Of a stretch of 64,000 nt of DNA, positions 32,769 to 44,160 are shown piece by piece; position 1 is the stretch's first letter; each line of letters begins with the position of its first letter. Position numbers and translations under genes: made by a program. Source of the stretch: Tridacna crocea (taxonomy: Eukaryota; Mollusca; Bivalvia; Cardiida; Cardiidae); assembly GCA_943736015.1 (NCBI GenBank), contig OX031058.1, positions 6,224,001-6,288,000 of the forward strand. The letters are read 5' to 3'. The notes under the pieces were generated by a model that was not told the DNA's origin, did no database searches, and saw nothing but the letters and a program-made list of their open reading frames with translations.

Positions 32769-32837
32769 TAGTCTGCTGAAACTCAGAAAGATTTTTCTCT
32801 CAAGGCTTGAATGAAAACACAAGTGGTAAATATCAAA

Positions 32838-32885
32838 GATCAGACTGCATTCAGTGGGGTCCGATCTTGATCTATACTGTCTGCA
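32838..32885. repeat. Small foldback repeat, GATCAGACTG type
   Basis: AAAGATCAGACTGCATTCAG and GGGTCCGATCTTGATCTATA. Confidence 0.6.
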
Positions 32886-32969
32886 AAAGCCCTGATTAAA
32901 CTGGTGCTAAAAGAGCTAAAAACATCTGAACACAAAAATTCAGTGTGTCTAAAAAGCCAGTCTTTGGAG

Positions 32970-33285
32970 GGTTGAATAAGGTAGCAAACAGAAAATGCTG
33001 GTTACCGACATTTTCTCACCTTCCTACAAAGTTTTAAAATGCCTTTACCTTAATGATTGTTCACCATTTTCCAAACTATAAAATTTTACCCTTGTCAAAA
33101 TTGAGAGCATTTGCAGACAACAATTTCATTGTGGTTCAAATGCTGCAATCTTGTTTTGATAGGGTTGAAAACATTGTGGGAAAAGGAGAAAATGCTGGTC
33201 ACCAGCATTTTCTCCTTTTTCCGAGAAAGTTTTCAAAATGCTTTTTCTAGTCATGAAAACCTGGGATTGTTTGGTAAAGGGTTAA
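32970..33285 (-). mobile_element. TTAA-MITE fragment followed by a full copy
   Basis: The fragment 32970-33058 has apex GCTGGTTACCGAC. 33060-33285 is full length with the apex GCTGGTCACCAGC and end TTTGGTAAAGGGTTAA. Confidence 0.8.
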
Positions 33286-33365
33286 GACATGGGATTGTCT
33301 GGTAAGGAGTCAAAAGCTTTATGCTGCAGAGTGGTTAAATTTTTTGTATTTGTTTGTTTATAGGT

Positions 33366-33594
33366 TTAATCCATTACTACACAATCCCTACTTTTGATGC
33401 CCCTCAGAAAGAAGCCTTTCAAAAACATTATGGGAAAAGGAGATAATGCTGGTAACCAGCATTTTCTCCATTTCCCACAATGTTTTCTACCCTTCACAAA
33501 ACAAATTTCAAATTTTCAGCTACTTTTATTTTGTCGTCTGCAAATGCTTTCGATTTGGACAAGCCTATAATATTGTTGTTTGGTAATGAGTTAA
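33366..33594 (+). mobile_element. TTAA-MITE, full length
   Basis: TTAATCCATTACTACAC to GTTTGGTAATGAGTTAA. Same subgroup as 5091, 36447 and 42412 (TTTCGATTTGGACAAG block). Confidence 0.9.
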
Positions 33595-33680
33595 GAAAGG
33601 GTAAGGATGGACACCTTTGAAGCTAGAGATACTATCATGGCAGCATGTATGTAGTATGCAGATATAGATCTACTTCCTGT

Positions 33681-33900
33681 TTTCCTTCACCACACAATTC
33701 TGAGTTTTAAAAACCTTGGTTTAGAGAGCTTTTGAAAACACTTTAGGAAAAGGAGAAAATGCTGGTAACCAGCATTTTCTCCTTGTGCACAGTGTTTTCT
33801 TTCCTTTCAAATTCAAGTTCCTTCCCCATTACATTTGTCATCCACAAGTGCTTCAAGTATGGCAGAATGTAAACTGCTGTTGTGTGGTAAAGAATTATAT
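33681..33900 (+). mobile_element. TTAA-MITE, diverged
   Basis: TTCACCACACAATTCTGAG to TGTGTGGTAAAGAATTA. Second arm CTCCTTGTGCACAGTG. Confidence 0.8.
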
Positions 33901-34102
33901 CAAAAGAGGTGTAGATAGGAAGGATTCTTTTTAGTTTGAAAATAAATCTCTTTCAGATCTTCAAAACCTTTGTTGTAGGTACTCATGAGAAAGGTTTTAT
34001 GAGGTCTATTTTAATGAACACCCACAAGATAGGTCTTGGTGAAGTCATTGATAATGCTTTTGGAATTTAAAAAACATATTAACTCTCATCTCGAACACCT
34101 GT

Positions 34103-34336
34103 GTTAACTCCTTCCCCACTGGACAAAAATGTCGGCTTGCCCAAATCGAAAGCATTAATTTTGCACATGACAGTTCAATGTAGCTTAAATACGGGAACTT
34201 TTCTTTAATAGGATAGAAAACATTCTGGGAAAAGAAGAAAATCCTGGTTACCAGGTTTTTCTCTTTTTCCCACAATGTTTTCAGAAGGCTTTGTCCTTAT
34301 GACCACTAATTCCTAGGATTATATGATAAAGGGTCA
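34103..34336 (-). mobile_element. TTAA-MITE, diverged
   Basis: TTAACTCCTTCCCCACTGG to GATAAAGGGTCA, apex CCTGGTTACCAGG. Confidence 0.78.
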
Positions 34337-34516
34337 GTGTTCCCACTGGCTTTTTATTTGAAGGGTACACTTACCCCTGGGCTGTAAATCTGGGGGTAAG
34401 ATTTCCATATAAGAGGGTATGACAATAATGGTTCCAAACTAGAAGAAAGATTATTAATAATGATGTTTTGCACAACAGAAGTGTTTTAGATTAAGATATC
34501 TGTGGAAATTTACTGT

Positions 34517-34735
34517 TTAACTCTTTCCCAAACGACAAATTTTTGGACTAGACCAAATTGAAAGCATTCGCAGACGACAATTCAACTCTTGCTGAAAAGA
34601 TGATTTCTATCTATGATACGTTAGAAAACATTGTGGGAAAAGGAGAAAATGCTGGTTACCAGCATTTTCTCCTTTTCCCACAATGTTTTCAAAAGGCTAC
34701 TATTCCAAACCAGGGACTGTTTGGGAAAGGGTTAA
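34517..34735 (-). mobile_element. TTAA-MITE, CCCAAAC-ended subgroup
   Basis: TTAACTCTTTCCCAAACG to GTTTGGGAAAGGGTTAA with a perfect palindrome. Confidence 0.9.
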
Positions 34736-34749
34736 AGTCATTAAAAAGC

Positions 34750-35060
34750 TGAAAAGATGGTCTGGAGTGACTGATCGGACAATGTCATAAGGAACATTGT
34801 GTTGTGTCATGGGTTTCTGTGTTTTTTTGCATCAAGCATTTTTTCATGTGTGTTAATTTATGGATAGATTTTTCAGCATGATTTGACAACTATTTATCAA
34901 TAAGGGCAGCAAGTTACTTCAAATCCCATCATTTTACACAAGTTATGCGAATTATAGATTTTTCACATTTTTTTTTCTTATGCAATTTGTTACGCAATAT
35001 TTCAATTCTATAGCTTGATTTACACAACAATTTGCGCGACTGGGAACACTGAGAGTTAAT
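34750..35060 (+). repeat. Dispersed repeat shared with 41143-41345
   Basis: Blocks GATCGGACAATGTC, TGTCATGGGTTT, TTAATTTATGG and GGCAGCAAGTTAC recur in the same order at 41143-41345. Class unknown. Confidence 0.55.
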
Positions 35061-35099
35061 GTGCATGATGTTAAAGATAAGTGCCATGCTGGCTAAAGG

Positions 35100-35300
35100 G
35101 GACTTAATGCATCTGCAAAAAGTATCATAGGCTGACCTGAGGTGAAACATTTTGCGACAGGCTAATTTTCTGCATGTTAACGGACCAGTCCATCTCTAGA
35201 ACCAGCTGATTGTTTAACAAAATGGATTTTCTGGATCCATAATTATATGATGACTTGCCTGGTATAGTGAATCACAGAGATCCATTAGGTCCCTTTTGCT
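35100..35300 (+). repeat. Dispersed repeat, relative of 2025-2240
   Basis: ATGCATCTGCAAAAAGTATC, TTTCTGCATGTTAACGGACC, ATGATGACTTGCCTGG and ATTAGGTCCCTTTT follow in the order seen at 2025-2240. Confidence 0.6.
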
Positions 35301-35379
35301 AGGGCATAGCACATAATTATGTTTTAGAATGATGGATGGTTTGTTTTTGAGATGAATAGGAGCTTGACCCCTCATCATG

Positions 35380-35613
35380 TTGAACCCTTTACCACACGAT
35401 CCAGACTTTTAACGACCCTGAGAGACAAGCCTTCTGAAAACATTGTGGGAAAAGGAGAAAATGCTGGTAACCAGCATTTTCTCCTTTTCCCACAATGTTT
35501 TTCTTTTATCCATACCAAAACAAATTTCCATTTTTCAGTCACATTTATCTTGTCATCTGGAAATGCTTACAATTTGGGCCGGTCCAAAATTTTGTAGTTT
35601 GGTAAAGAGTTAA
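35380..35613 (+). mobile_element. TTAA-MITE, full length
   Basis: TGAACCCTTTACCACAC to GTTTGGTAAAGAGTTAA with perfect palindrome arms. Confidence 0.9.
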
Positions 35614-36446
35614 CCTCGGGGAACAAACCTAGTTACAGAGTTGCTAATAAAAATAGGTTATCAAATTCTGAAACTAATAAAGGGAGGCAATCAAATAAGA
35701 AAATTATTGTTAATTTGTTACCAAATTTTTGTCTATGAAAGGTTAGAAAACATTGTGGTAATAGAAGAAAAAGCTGGTTGCCAGTTTTGTTAACTATACA
35801 GTGTTCTACTACAGCTGTGTAGTTTTTATTTTCTTGCTAAAAAATTTAACCCTCATCCTGCTAAACAACTAAAAATGAAATTTTCAGTTCGGTGGTAAAA
35901 ACCCAAATATTGTTATTTCAGAGTTATGTTTTAGGGAGTAATACCCCCTTACCGGACAGTGCAGATTCAAGATCAGACTGCATATTCTGTGCAGTCTGAT
36001 CTTGATCTAAAATATCCACAAAACATCAGTGAGACGCGATAAGTAGCCAAAGGATTACGATGTAACAGAAAAAATTGGGAAAATGCATTTTTTTTGCATA
36101 TCAAAAATCGCAGAATCAACCGCGTAGCTATTACAATTTAGTGTTTTTCATGGGTGCCAAAGGTGTGTATGCAAAATGAAATTTGATTGGATACAGACTG
36201 AAAACATCAACCAAGTATTGATCATGTGCTTTACTTTCATGATGTAGTATCTTCTGCAATCTCAGTTGGAAACTGGTTTCGTCGCCACGGCGAAAAGCCA
36301 GGTATTATCCTAAGCTTCTATGGTAAGCTAGAGCATGTAACGATCAGAGCTCAAAATCCGATAAAATTCTGATGTCCAGTGTCCCTCCCACTGAATCAGC
36401 ATTGTCAGAAGATTGTATAAAATACCTGTATAACAGTTCTTAGTAT
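35614..36446. other. Intergenic stretch with one foldback
   Basis: A minus MITE remnant (about 35735-35790, AAAACATTGTGGTAATAG) and the GATCAGACTG foldback at 35956-36010 (CAAGATCAGACTGCA and TGCAGTCTGATCTTG). The rest shows no signature. Confidence 0.55.
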
Positions 36447-36675
36447 TTAACCCATTACCACACAATCCCTACTTTTGACGCCCCTAAGAAAGAAGACTTT
36501 AGAAAACATTGTGGGAAAAGGAGAAAATGCTGGTAACCAGCATTTTCTCCTTTTCCCACAATGTTTTCTACCCTTCACAAAACAAATTTCGAATTTTCAA
36601 TCACTTTTATTTTGTCGTCTGCAAATGCTTTCAATTTGAACCTGTCTAAAATTTTGTCGTTTGGTAATGAGTTAA
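36447..36675 (+). mobile_element. TTAA-MITE, full length
   Basis: TTAACCCATTACCACAC to TTTGGTAATGAGTTAA with a perfect 33-bp-arm palindrome. Confidence 0.92.
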
Positions 36676-37109
36676 AAGTATATTCTTCGTTGGAATATGA
36701 TCGCGACTGCAACTTTATGGGTTGTAAAATGTGTTTTATAAAAACAAAAAGTACATATTTACTGAGAAAATGGCTGAGTCTCTTCAGGGAGATTTTTAGG
36801 GAAACTGTACAGTAAGGGAAGCTTCAATGAGAAATAATCAGCCCTGTTTGTTGCATTTAAATCCACATTTTGGCTAGCAAAAGAGAACAGCAATTAACAA
36901 GTATGGATATTAGGAAACTAATGTCAATTCTTTATTTTTCAACCAGTTTTATCTATGCTAAATTTTGTCCTCAAATTTTTAAAAATGTCTCAAATCTTTC
37001 TTGGTGAGTGAGACATAATGTCTGTACTTTTCAAAATCCGTGGCAGAACATTGAGTATAGCTATCTCTTTTGGTATATTTGGGAGAAAAAATAATTATTA
37101 TGTCCTTAT

Positions 37110-37180
37110 GGGACAATGTAGATCTAAGATCAGATTGCACAATCTATGCAGTCTGATCTTGATCTACATGGTTTGCAAAA
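37110..37180. repeat. Small foldback repeat, GATCAGACTG type
   Basis: TGTAGATCTAAGATCAGATT and CAGTCTGATCTTGATCTACA pair across a short loop. Best-preserved copy. Confidence 0.72.
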
Positions 37181-37204
37181 GATCTTTGAGTCAAGCCTAG
37201 CAGC

Positions 37205-37434
37205 CTAACTTATTACCACACAATGACAATTTTTGACGACGCAGAGGTAGAAGCCTTCTGAAAATATTGTGAGAAAAGGAGAAAATGCAGGTAACCATCA
37301 TTTTCTCTTTTTCCCACAATGTTTTCTACCCTTCCCATGGCAATTTTTTTAACTTTTCAGTCATATTTATTTTGTCGTCTGCAAATGCTCTCATTTTTGA
37401 CCAGTTTATAAATTTGTCATTTGGTAAAGAGTTT
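37205..37434 (+). mobile_element. TTAA-MITE
   Basis: CTTATTACCACACAATG to CATTTGGTAAAGAGTTTA. Apex CAGGTAACCATC. Confidence 0.83.
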
Positions 37435-37660
37435 AGGGTGAAAATGAAAATAATCTTACCAGTCTTTAAGATGAAATATATACGATACCTGTTGATGGTA
37501 AGATAATTGTTGGTGATGAAGGGAGATAATTTTGTCTGAAGATTTCTATCAGTCAGGTCTGGGCAGATTATGATATTAATAAGCTTAAAATTATGTGACA
37601 ACTGACACTGCAAAATAAGATGGGATAACCCTCAAGCTTGAGCCACCTAGTCCAGCAATT

Positions 37661-38067
37661 AACCCTTTACCTAACAATCTAACATCCCGGACAAAAAGAA
37701 GGCATTTGAAAACATTGTGAGAAAAGGAGAAAGGGCTATTAACCTACAGTTTTACCTTTTCCTACAATGTTGTCCACCCTTTCAAGTAAATATATCATCT
37801 TTTGAACCACACATTATTGATCTCTTAACCCATTACCACACAATCCCTACTTTTGATGCCCCTGAGAAAGAGGCCTTTTGAAAACACTGTGGAAAAAGGA
37901 GAAAATGCTGGTAACCAGCATTTTCTCCATTTCCCACAGTGTTTTCTACCCTTCCCAGAACAAATTTCAATTTTTCAGTCACCTTTATTTTGTTGTCTTC
38001 GTTTGGTAATGGGTTAAAATTTCGAATTTGAACATGACTAAAATTTTGTTGTCTGGTAAAGGTTTAA
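37661..38067 (+). mobile_element. Nested + TTAA-MITE inside + TTAA-MITE
   Basis: The outer copy (37661-37824 and 38018-38067) is split by the inner copy (37825-38017), bounded by TTAA on both sides. The outer right end ACTAAAATTTTGTTGTCTGG resumes immediately after. Confidence 0.85.
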
Positions 38068-38071
38068 CCCT

Positions 38072-38506
38072 TTAACTCTTTACCAAACAACAAAATTTTG
38101 GACTAGTCCAAACTGAAAGCTTTTGCAGACGACAAATTAAATATGAATCAAAAATTGAAATTTGATTTGGGAAGGGTAGAAAATATTGTGGGTAAAAGGA
38201 GAAAATGCTGGTTACCAGCATTTTCTCCTTTTCCCACAATGTTTTCAAAAGCTTTCTTTCTCAGGGTCGTTAAAATTCTGGCTTGTATGTTAACTCTTTA
38301 CCACACAATCCCTACTTTTAACGACTCTGAGAAAGAAAGCTTTTGAAAACATTGTGGGAAAAGGAGAAAATGCTGGTAACGCATTTCCCAACATTTTTTC
38401 TTCCCTTTCTCAGACAACTTTTCCCTTTTTAGCTACATTTAATTTGTCACCTGCAAATACTTACTATATGGATCAATTCAAAATTTTGTCATTTGTTAAA
38501 AGGTAT
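38072..38506. mobile_element. Minus and + TTAA-MITEs sharing TTAA
   Basis: Minus copy 38072-38293 and + copy 38290-38506 abut at one TTAA. The + copy has lost most of its second palindrome arm (GCTGGTAACGCATTTCCC). Confidence 0.85.
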
Positions 38507-38517
38507 AAAAAATACTT

Positions 38518-38752
38518 CTAAACTCTTTACCACACAATCCCAACTTTTAATGACCCAGACAAAGAAGCCTTTTGAAAACATTGTGGGAAAAGGAGAAAAT
38601 GCTGGTAACCAGCATTTTCTCCTTTTCCCACAATTTTTTCTACCCTTCCCAAAATAAATTTCAATTTTTGAGCCACATTTATTTTATTGTCTGCAATTTA
38701 TGCTTTCAATTTTTGGACAAGTCTACAATTTTGACATTTGGTAAAGAGTTGA
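38518..38752 (+). mobile_element. TTAA-MITE, full length
   Basis: CTAAACTCTTTACCACAC to CATTTGGTAAAGAGTTG with nearly perfect palindrome. Confidence 0.88.
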
Positions 38753-38866
38753 GGAGCAATAGTATGGTGAACAATTTTTGAAAAAGACAATTTGTCTTGC
38801 CAAGTCAGTCTGCATCCAAGACTTTGCAGCTCATCTTGCAGACCTATGACTGTTTTTTATTTATTT

Positions 38867-39094
38867 TGTTGACTCTTGATAAGGACCAAATTTTAGTCCA
38901 AACTGACAGCATATAATTATACAGAAGACAAATGTGACTCAAAATTGAAATTTGTTTTGGGAAGGGGTAGAAAACATTGTGGGAAAAAGAGAAAATGCTG
39001 ATAAATACTAGCATTTTCTCCTTTTCCCATAATATTTTCAAAATTCTTCTTTCTCAAGTTCGGTAAAAGTTGGGATTGTATGATAAAGGGTAAA
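38867..39094 (-). mobile_element. TTAA-MITE
   Basis: TTGACTCTTGATAAGG to ATGATAAAGGGTAAA. Apex ATGCTGATAAATACTAGC. Confidence 0.8.
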
Positions 39095-40016
39095 GTACTC
39101 ATGCAGAATACCATACGTCTCAATTCTCTCTCACACAAAACCAAAACAATACCTTTGTTTTGCGCAGACGAGACGCATATTATATTTGAGCAACATGAAG
39201 GAATTGAGATACATGAATATCAAAACAGTATTTACATAAATGAAGAACAACAAAGAAATGTAATTTCATAATTTCTAGTACGCATTCTATGTCGCTGAAT
39301 GCTAAGGTAAGACCAAATAGTTACATGGAGAAAACTAACAAGCTGACATTCATCATCGGAATACTGGCCGTACACGAAAAACCTCTCCCATTATATTTTC
39401 CATGAATTATTCTTATGTTTTAAAAGGAAGAGGAAACGTGTGTCCGCAACATGCGCGAAACATGACCGATGATCGGCATGCTTCTCAGATTATTCCTAGA
39501 ATATCGGACGTGCGGATCTTACGCCCTTTAAACAACGTGTAGAATTCAGATGAATTTATTACATGTATGTAAATATAAATTACTAAATAAATCTATAACC
39601 TTACCAAAAATTGAATTTGAACGTATAACGATGTTGCTCGTTGAGAGGTCTCGCTAGAAGTGACCACGTATGCACATTAGATCCAACTGACCAAAACCCG
39701 CCTAACTGGTTTTGGTCCGAACGATTGAGACAACAATTCTCCGCTATATGGTGTAACGCGGAGAATAATATTTATATGGTTCCAGCTTGGCTTGTGCAAG
39801 GTTGCAGCACAATGCTCCTGTGATATCTGTGCGAAAACTGCATGAATTACTTGCTGCTTTTCCCGCATTTGTGGCCAAAACATAGCACAAAAAACTACAA
39901 AATGTCCATAATGTTGTGCTGTGTAGATTATGCCACTTACAATGTCAGAAAAATTCTGCAGAAAATTGCAGAAAGGTGAACAATGTGGCACCTTTTGCAG
40001 TTGTGACCAAGACATT
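39095..40016. other. Intergenic stretch, small hairpin, no gene found
   Basis: GACCAAAACCCGCC...GGTTTTGGTC forms a hairpin at about 39690-39717. GC content is locally higher (39430-39720), but open frames here show no recognisable domain or splice structure. Confidence 0.45.
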
Positions 40017-40562
40017 ATAGACATTGTGAGAATAAGAGCTAATGCTGCAAGTATAACGGATAGTCTCGCCTTGTCTTACTGTTTGTTTCAAATGGCTTGT
40101 TTTCTCAGGGTTAAATCATAAAATTGTCTTGTAAAAGGTTAACCCTTCACCACAAAGTCCTAAGTTTTTAGGACCCTTTAGAAGAAGCCTTTTAAAAACA
40201 TTGTGGGAAAAAGAGAAAATGTTGGTAAGTAGCATTTTCTCCTTTTCCCACCATGTTTTCTACCCTTTAAAATACAAATTCTATCATTTGATCAACATGT
40301 TGTCCTATACAAAATTAATGCTTCCAATTTGGACAGTTCTACATTTTTCTGATGTGGTAGAAAACAATCCCAGGTTTTTACGACCCTGAGATGGAAGCCT
40401 TTTGAAAACATTGTGGCAATATGCTGGTAACTAGCATTCTCTCCCACAATGCTTTCTACCCTGCTGGAGACAAATTCCAATTTTTGAGTTACAGTTATTT
40501 TGTCGTCTGCAAGTGCTTTCAATTTTGACCAGTCTAAGTTTTGTCGTTTGGTAAAGGGTTGA
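40017..40562. mobile_element. Three TTAA-MITE copies in a row
   Basis: A minus remnant (40017-40141), a + copy (40138-40361) sharing its TTAA, and a second + copy (40362-40562) missing its left terminus and part of the palindrome. Confidence 0.78.
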
Positions 40563-41789
40563 TATTCAATTTTGGATGTTGACCTAAGAAGATTCAGTAA
40601 AAATGTAAAAGCTTTTGATGTTCATGTTTCTGCCATACTAGATAAAATTTGGAATCCATCTTGATGAAATGTTAGTCTGTTTGTCCAGAAATGACAGGCT
40701 GAGGATAAAATATGAGTCTATGATTGTCTGGGGTCAGATAGCCCCATTAGTTTATCACCCTGTGTATTTCAAAAAGGGATGTTTGAAATCATCAAATATC
40801 TTAAGCTGATAGCACGATTCCATTTTGCTACTGTATTTCATTACCAGTAGAACTGGGTATTGCCAAGAAAAATGTATCGCGATACTATCGCGATACCAGA
40901 CACAGTATCACGATACAATATCATGATACTTGGTTGGTTCAGATTTACTTAATGACAGCCTATTATAAGAGAAACTGTTTTCATGTGGTATGCGCAAACA
41001 AGCTTTTTATAGATAGATCTACATGTTCACAGTTATAAGCTCTTCAATTTAGAACCTTTTTTCAAACTGCAAACCCCCCCATATCTTCATTTCCTAAAAC
41101 TTTTTTATTGATTTGTGTAAATTCACTGTTTAACTTCATTATCAAAGACGAGAAGATAGTTTGAAGTCCCTCTGATCGGACGATGCCACGCTGATCATTG
41201 CAGTGTCATGGGTTTTCAAGTTTTTTGGCGATCTATGTTTTCGTGACAGTTAATTTTTGGAGAAGTAGTGCTACATGATTAGACATCAGTTTTGCATTTT
41301 GAATGGCAGGTAACTTTGAAATCTGTCACTTATACAAGATAAGAGGATTAATACCTTTATTACGTTGTCATAAATGACTTTCCATCTTCATGATCATGCG
41401 TGTGTCCTTCGCATTTTATACTGATCATGTTGAGCCCATATTTCTGCCGGATGCATGAAAGCTAGGTTATATGAAGCTCTAGACCATAACTTCATGCGTC
41501 ATATTGACAATTAGGGAGATACTTTTCATCGTCACAGACATCGTTTCAAATTTCCCAGCATCAAAACCCACTCTATTGTCACCTTCGGAAGACAGTTGCC
41601 ATTCCGCAGCTCATTCATTTGTTATTTAAAAAGAACAAACAATTCAAACTGAGCCATCTTTCGCTAACAAATAATCAAATTGCAGCTAGTATTCGTCCGC
41701 AAAATCAAACGACCTTGTGAATGCTTTATTTTATTTATCAGTCCTTGTGCCAAAAATATTAAGGCGGCAACCCGATTAAAACACAACCG
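40563..41789. other. Intergenic stretch with CGCGATA repeats
   Basis: A GTATCGCGATAC-type irregular repeat at about 40885-40930, and the dispersed repeat shared with 34750 (41143-41345). No exon recognised. Confidence 0.5.
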
Positions 41790-41930
41790 CAACTTTGTTT
41801 CCAGCAGAGTAGAAAATATTGTGGGAAAAGGAGAAAATGCTGTTTCCAGCATTTTCTCTTTTTCCCATTATGTTTTCAGAAGGCTTCTTTCTCAGTCATT
41901 AAAACCAGCGATTGTTTGGAAAAGGGTTAA
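41790..41930 (-). mobile_element. TTAA-MITE, right end missing
   Basis: Palindrome with shortened apex (ATGCTGTTTCCAGCAT) and end TGGAAAAGGGTTAA. Confidence 0.82.
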
Positions 41931-42186
41931 AGCCTTTCAAACCAACAGGAGAAATTTTTGCAGAAGTTTCCTAAAATAATTTTTGGATTAACCTATAGGC
42001 TGCAAGCACAACTCACTGATGTTTTGGGGACAGTGTAGATCAAGATCAGACTGCACAAAACATGTTAGGATCTTTAATCTACTCTGTACGATCAGGATAT
42101 GTTTCTCCCCTAAAAATAACTTTGAAATAGCAACATTTAGGTATTTAATGTCGACCTGAACTTATTTTATTCAGGGGGACAAGAAT

Positions 42187-42640
42187 TGACTCTTTACCAT
42201 ATGATAAAATTGTGAACTAGTCCTAAATGAAAGTATTTGCAGATGACTAAATTATTGTGGGTCAAAAATTGAAATTTGGGAAGGGTAGAAAACATTGTTG
42301 GAAAAGGAGAAAATGGTGGTTACAGCATTTTTTCCTATCCCCACAATGTTTTCAAAGGCTTTCTTTTTCAGGGTCATTAAAAGTCAGGATTATGTTGTAA
42401 AGAGTTAAGTATTAACCCATTACCACACAATCCCTACTTTTGACTCCCCTGAGAAAGAAGCCTTTAGAAAACATTGTGGAAAAAGGAGAAAATGCTGTTA
42501 ACCAGCATTTTCTCCTTTTCCCACAATATTTTCTACCCTTCACAAAACAAATTTCAAATTTTTAGTCAGTTTTATTTTGTCGTCTGCAAATGCTTTGGAT
42601 TTCGACAAGTCTAAAATATTGTCGTTTGGTAATGAGTTAA
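42187..42640. mobile_element. Minus TTAA-MITE then + TTAA-MITE
   Basis: 42187-42408 minus (apex GGTGGTTACAGC, worn). 42412-42640 + full length (TTAACCCATTACCACAC to TGGTAATGAGTTAA). They are three bases apart. Confidence 0.87.
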
Positions 42641-42817
42641 TGCTTTGGTCTCTATTAAAAGTTGTTTTATAATTTTGCATGATAACAGCAATGTTACTAT
42701 AGCTATGAAAGAATGTTAGAATAGTGATAAAAGAAAACAGTTTTGTGATAAGCTTACAAAGTAACACCCTATTACTCTACATGACATGAAATATCTTTCT
42801 TGTGTCTCGCAGTAGTC

Positions 42818-43046
42818 TTAACTCTTTACCACATGAGAAAATTTTAGACTGGTCCAAATTGAAAGCATTTGCAGACAACAAAATAAAGGTGACTGAAAAA
42901 TTGAAATTTGTTTTGGAAAGGGTAGAAAACACTGTGGGAAAAGGAGAAAATGCTGGTTACCAGCATTTTCTCCTTTTCCCACAGTGTTTTCTAGAGGCTT
43001 CTTTCTCAGGGGCGTCAAAAGAAGGGATTGTTTGGTAATGGGTTAA
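42818..43046 (-). mobile_element. TTAA-MITE, CACTGTGGG subgroup, near-consensus
   Basis: TTAACTCTTTACCACATG to TTTGGTAATGGGTTAA. Palindrome arms CACTGTGGG and CCCACAGTG fully paired. Confidence 0.92.
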
Positions 43047-43350
43047 AGTCCCAGTAGTGGTCAGAACTAAACAACAGGGTGTTAGAATGCATTAAAAACT
43101 AAATCATACCTTTGAACTCCTTAACACACGATCACGAGTTTTAGCGACCCTAAGGAAGAAGCCTTTTGAAAAGATTTTCGGAAAAGGAGAAAATGCTGGT
43201 AACAGCTGGTAACCAGCATTTTCTCCTTTTATCTCTATGTTTTCTACCCTTCACAAAACAATTTTCAAATTTTCAGTCACTTTTATTTTGTAGCCTGCAA
43301 ATGCTTTCGATTGGACAAACCTAAAATTTTGTCATTTTGTAGTGAGTTAA
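43047..43350 (+). mobile_element. Spacer and + TTAA-MITE, first unit of a local duplication
   Basis: The spacer (CAGTAGTGGTCAGAACTAAA...) and the + copy 43113-43350 (apex with duplicated CTGGTAACAGCTGGTAACC) are repeated in diverged form at 43636-43865. Confidence 0.82.
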
Positions 43351-43634
43351 ATTTGTCGTCTACAAATCTTTTCAATTTGGAATGGTCCAAATTCTTGTCA
43401 TTTGTTAACTCTTTACCACACAAGAAAATTTTAAACAGTTCCAAATTGAAAGCATTTACAGACAACAAAATAAAGGTGACTGAAAAATTTAAAAAATGGT
43501 TTGTAAAGGGTAGAAAACACTGTGGGAAAAGGAGAAAATGCTGGTTACCAGCATTTTCTCCTTTTCTCACAGTGTTTTCAAAAGGCTTCTTTCTCAGGGT
43601 CGTTAAAAGTCGGGATTGTGTGGTAAAGAGTTAA
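43351..43634. mobile_element. Right-end fragment and minus TTAA-MITE (CACTGTGGG subgroup)
   Basis: A + right-end fragment (43351-43407, from TTTGTCGTCTACAAATC) adjoins a minus full copy (43405-43634) with matching CACTGTGGG and CTCACAGTG arms. Confidence 0.83.
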
Positions 43635-43711
43635 AGAGTTACCATAGGTCCCAATAGAGGTCAGAAGTAAACAGCAGGGTGTTAAAATGCATTTAGAATG
43701 AATAATACCTT

Positions 43712-44158
43712 TTTACTCTTTATCACACGATCCTAAGTTCTAACGACTCCGAGGAAGAAGCCTTTTGAAAACATTTTGGGAAAAGGTTACCAGCATTTTC
43801 TCCTATTCCAAAAATGTTGTCTAAACTATGAAAACATATATATACCATCATTTCAGACACATTTAACCGTTTCCCAAACAACAAATTTTAGACCCTTCCA
43901 AACTCAACGAGTTTGCAGACGACAATTTAAAATTTGATAAAGATGGCAGAAAGTTCTCCAAATGGGTAGAAAACACTGTGGGAAAAGGAGAAATTGCTCG
44001 TTACGAGCAATTTCTCCTTTTTCCACAGTGTTTTCGAACGACTTGTACGGCAGACGCGTAAAAACCAGGGCTTGTTTGGGAAAGAGTTAAATTGTTGTCT
44101 TTGAATGCTTACAGTTTGGACAAGTCTACATGTTTGTTGTGGGTTGGTAAAGAGTTAA
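43712..44158. mobile_element. + TTAA-MITE interrupted by variant C
   Basis: The outer + copy is 43712-43866 plus 44091-44158. The inner minus variant C copy is 43863-44090 (apex AATTGCTCGTTACGAGCAAT, perfect). The outer CAGACACATTTAA / TTGTTGTCTTTGAATGC rejoins at one TTAA. Confidence 0.9.
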
Positions 44159-44160
44159 AA

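Noticed and set aside
39641-40024. Open frames on both strands (60 and 115 codons) in a slightly GC-richer stretch
   Set aside because: No recognisable domain, no plausible splice partners, and the frames overlap antisense to each other.
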